Part shown: piece after piece, positions 6,254 to 6,441 of the stretch
Position numbering within the stretch: the stretch's first letter is position 1
Layout of the letters: the number at the start of each line of letters is the position of its first letter
Assembly: GCA_027622355.1 (NCBI GenBank)
Contig: JAQBZT010000176.1
Coordinates: 1 to 6,441 of the forward strand
DNA: 6,441 nucleotides
Reading direction: 5' to 3'
Source of the DNA: a bacterium
GTDB taxonomy: Bacteria > UBA8248
Program-made: the position numbers and the translations under genes
Notes under the pieces: model-generated
Databases searched by the model: none
Seen by the model: only the letters and a program-made list of their open reading frames with translations
What the model was told of the DNA's origin: nothing

Positions 6254-6324
6254 GTTGAAGTCGATTCAAGAGGAAATAACCCGATTTCATTCGCAGGGCT
6301 CCCGCACATTCTTCCGGTGAGCCG
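6231..6324. repeat. 11-bp exact inverted repeat flanking the etfB promoter/leader
   Basis: CGGCTCACCGG (6231-6241) is exactly complementary in inverted orientation to CCGGTGAGCCG (6314-6324). The left arm lies in the spacer of the candidate promoter and the right arm ends 7 bp before the AAGGAGG site. The arms start 83 bp apart, close to eight helical turns. They could be two operator half-sites or two sites for one regulator, or, if transcription starts further upstream, a long-range RNA stem. Confidence 0.5.
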
Positions 6325-6347
6325 CCATTGCAAGGAGGCTTGCCGAA

Positions 6348-6441
6348 TTGGACATCATCGTCTGCATCAAGCAAGTCCAGGACCCCGACATCCCCCCGCG
6401 CGACTTCAAGGTGGACGAGGAGAACCGCAAGGTGATCCCGC
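6348..6441 (+). CDS. etfB: Electron transfer flavoprotein beta subunit (partial, 3' end outside window)
   Basis: Thirty-one residues are visible. The opening IIVCIKQVQDPD (3-14) is the diagnostic N-terminus of ETF beta/FixA (usually KIIVCIKQVPDT), followed by FKVDEE and KVIP, typical of the family. With the alpha subunit, ETF carries electrons from acyl-CoA and other flavin dehydrogenases to ETF-quinone oxidoreductase or, in bifurcating types, between NADH, ferredoxin and other acceptors; the visible part does not distinguish these. The start is TTG 6348: AAGGAGG (6332-6338) is 9 nt upstream, and no other usable start lies between it and the in-frame stop TGA at 6318-6320. It is transcribed divergently from mrp. 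etfA would be expected just outside the window. Confidence 0.93.
   Translation, partial: MDIIVCIKQVQDPDIPPRDFKVDEENRKVIP

Larger units (their letters stand above)
6066..6347. other. Divergent intergenic region between mrp and etfB
   Basis: 282 bp without a supported gene. It holds the ribosome sites of both flanking genes, a possible etfB promoter (6227-6253), an exact 11-bp inverted repeat (6231-6241 with 6314-6324) and a short dyad TTGAA-GTCGA-TTCAA (6255-6269). No convincing promoter for mrp was found: TTGTTT on the minus strand has only a poor CATACC-like partner. No RNA gene or riboswitch is recognised. Confidence 0.6.

Noticed and set aside
6066..6374. Upstream extension of the mrp reading frame to 466 residues
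   Set aside because: The extra residues have no similarity to the family, they cross the divergent promoter region and the etfB start, and ATG 6065 gives the canonical N-terminus.

Overview
The window is a compact, GC-rich bacterial chromosome segment. Seven genes lie on the minus strand and one divergent gene begins at the right edge. Four of the eight genes appear to use GTG or TTG starts, and Shine-Dalgarno sites of GGAG/AGGAG type are clear. The mix of an ETF beta subunit, an Mrp/ApbC Fe-S carrier, a CFA-synthase-like methyltransferase and sugar-acid type oxidoreductases suggests an uncultured Gram-negative, metabolically versatile lineage (Deltaproteobacteria-, Rokubacteria- or Tectomicrobia-like). 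That placement is an impression from protein style, not a demonstrated assignment.

Left part (1-1758, minus strand, read right to left). This is a three-gene lipid-modification operon. A 117-residue protein equals the N-terminal domain of cyclopropane-fatty-acyl-phospholipid synthase. It is followed, with an ATGA stop/start overlap, by a geranylgeranyl-reductase/FixC-type FAD oxidoreductase. After 33 bases comes the catalytic SAM-methyltransferase domain of the same synthase, cut by the window edge. A normally single polypeptide is thus encoded as two genes with a flavoprotein between them. The operon has its own leader (about 1759-1884), with an AT-rich promoter-like stretch and a perfect 12-bp palindrome, and is insulated from the upstream gene by a strong intrinsic terminator (1885-1904).

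Middle part (1909-4857, minus strand). A Gfo/Idh/MocA dehydrogenase, a D-2-hydroxyacid dehydrogenase and a 10-TM DMT/EamA transporter are closely spaced and probably co-transcribed, ending at the terminator. They look like a small uptake/export plus oxidoreduction module for an unidentified polyol, sugar or hydroxyacid.

Right part (4974-6441). An Mrp/ApbC P-loop ATPase (minus) is divergent from etfB (plus, starting at TTG 6348 and cut by the window end). The 282-bp intergenic region between them contains a plausible sigma70-like element and an exact 11-bp inverted repeat whose arms are 83 bp apart. No gene-free stretch exceeds 300 bases. No tRNA, rRNA, CRISPR or insertion sequence was seen.

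The most notable item is the split CFA synthase with an embedded flavin reductase. By analogy with known methyltransferase plus reductase pairs, it could make methyl-branched rather than cyclopropane lipids.
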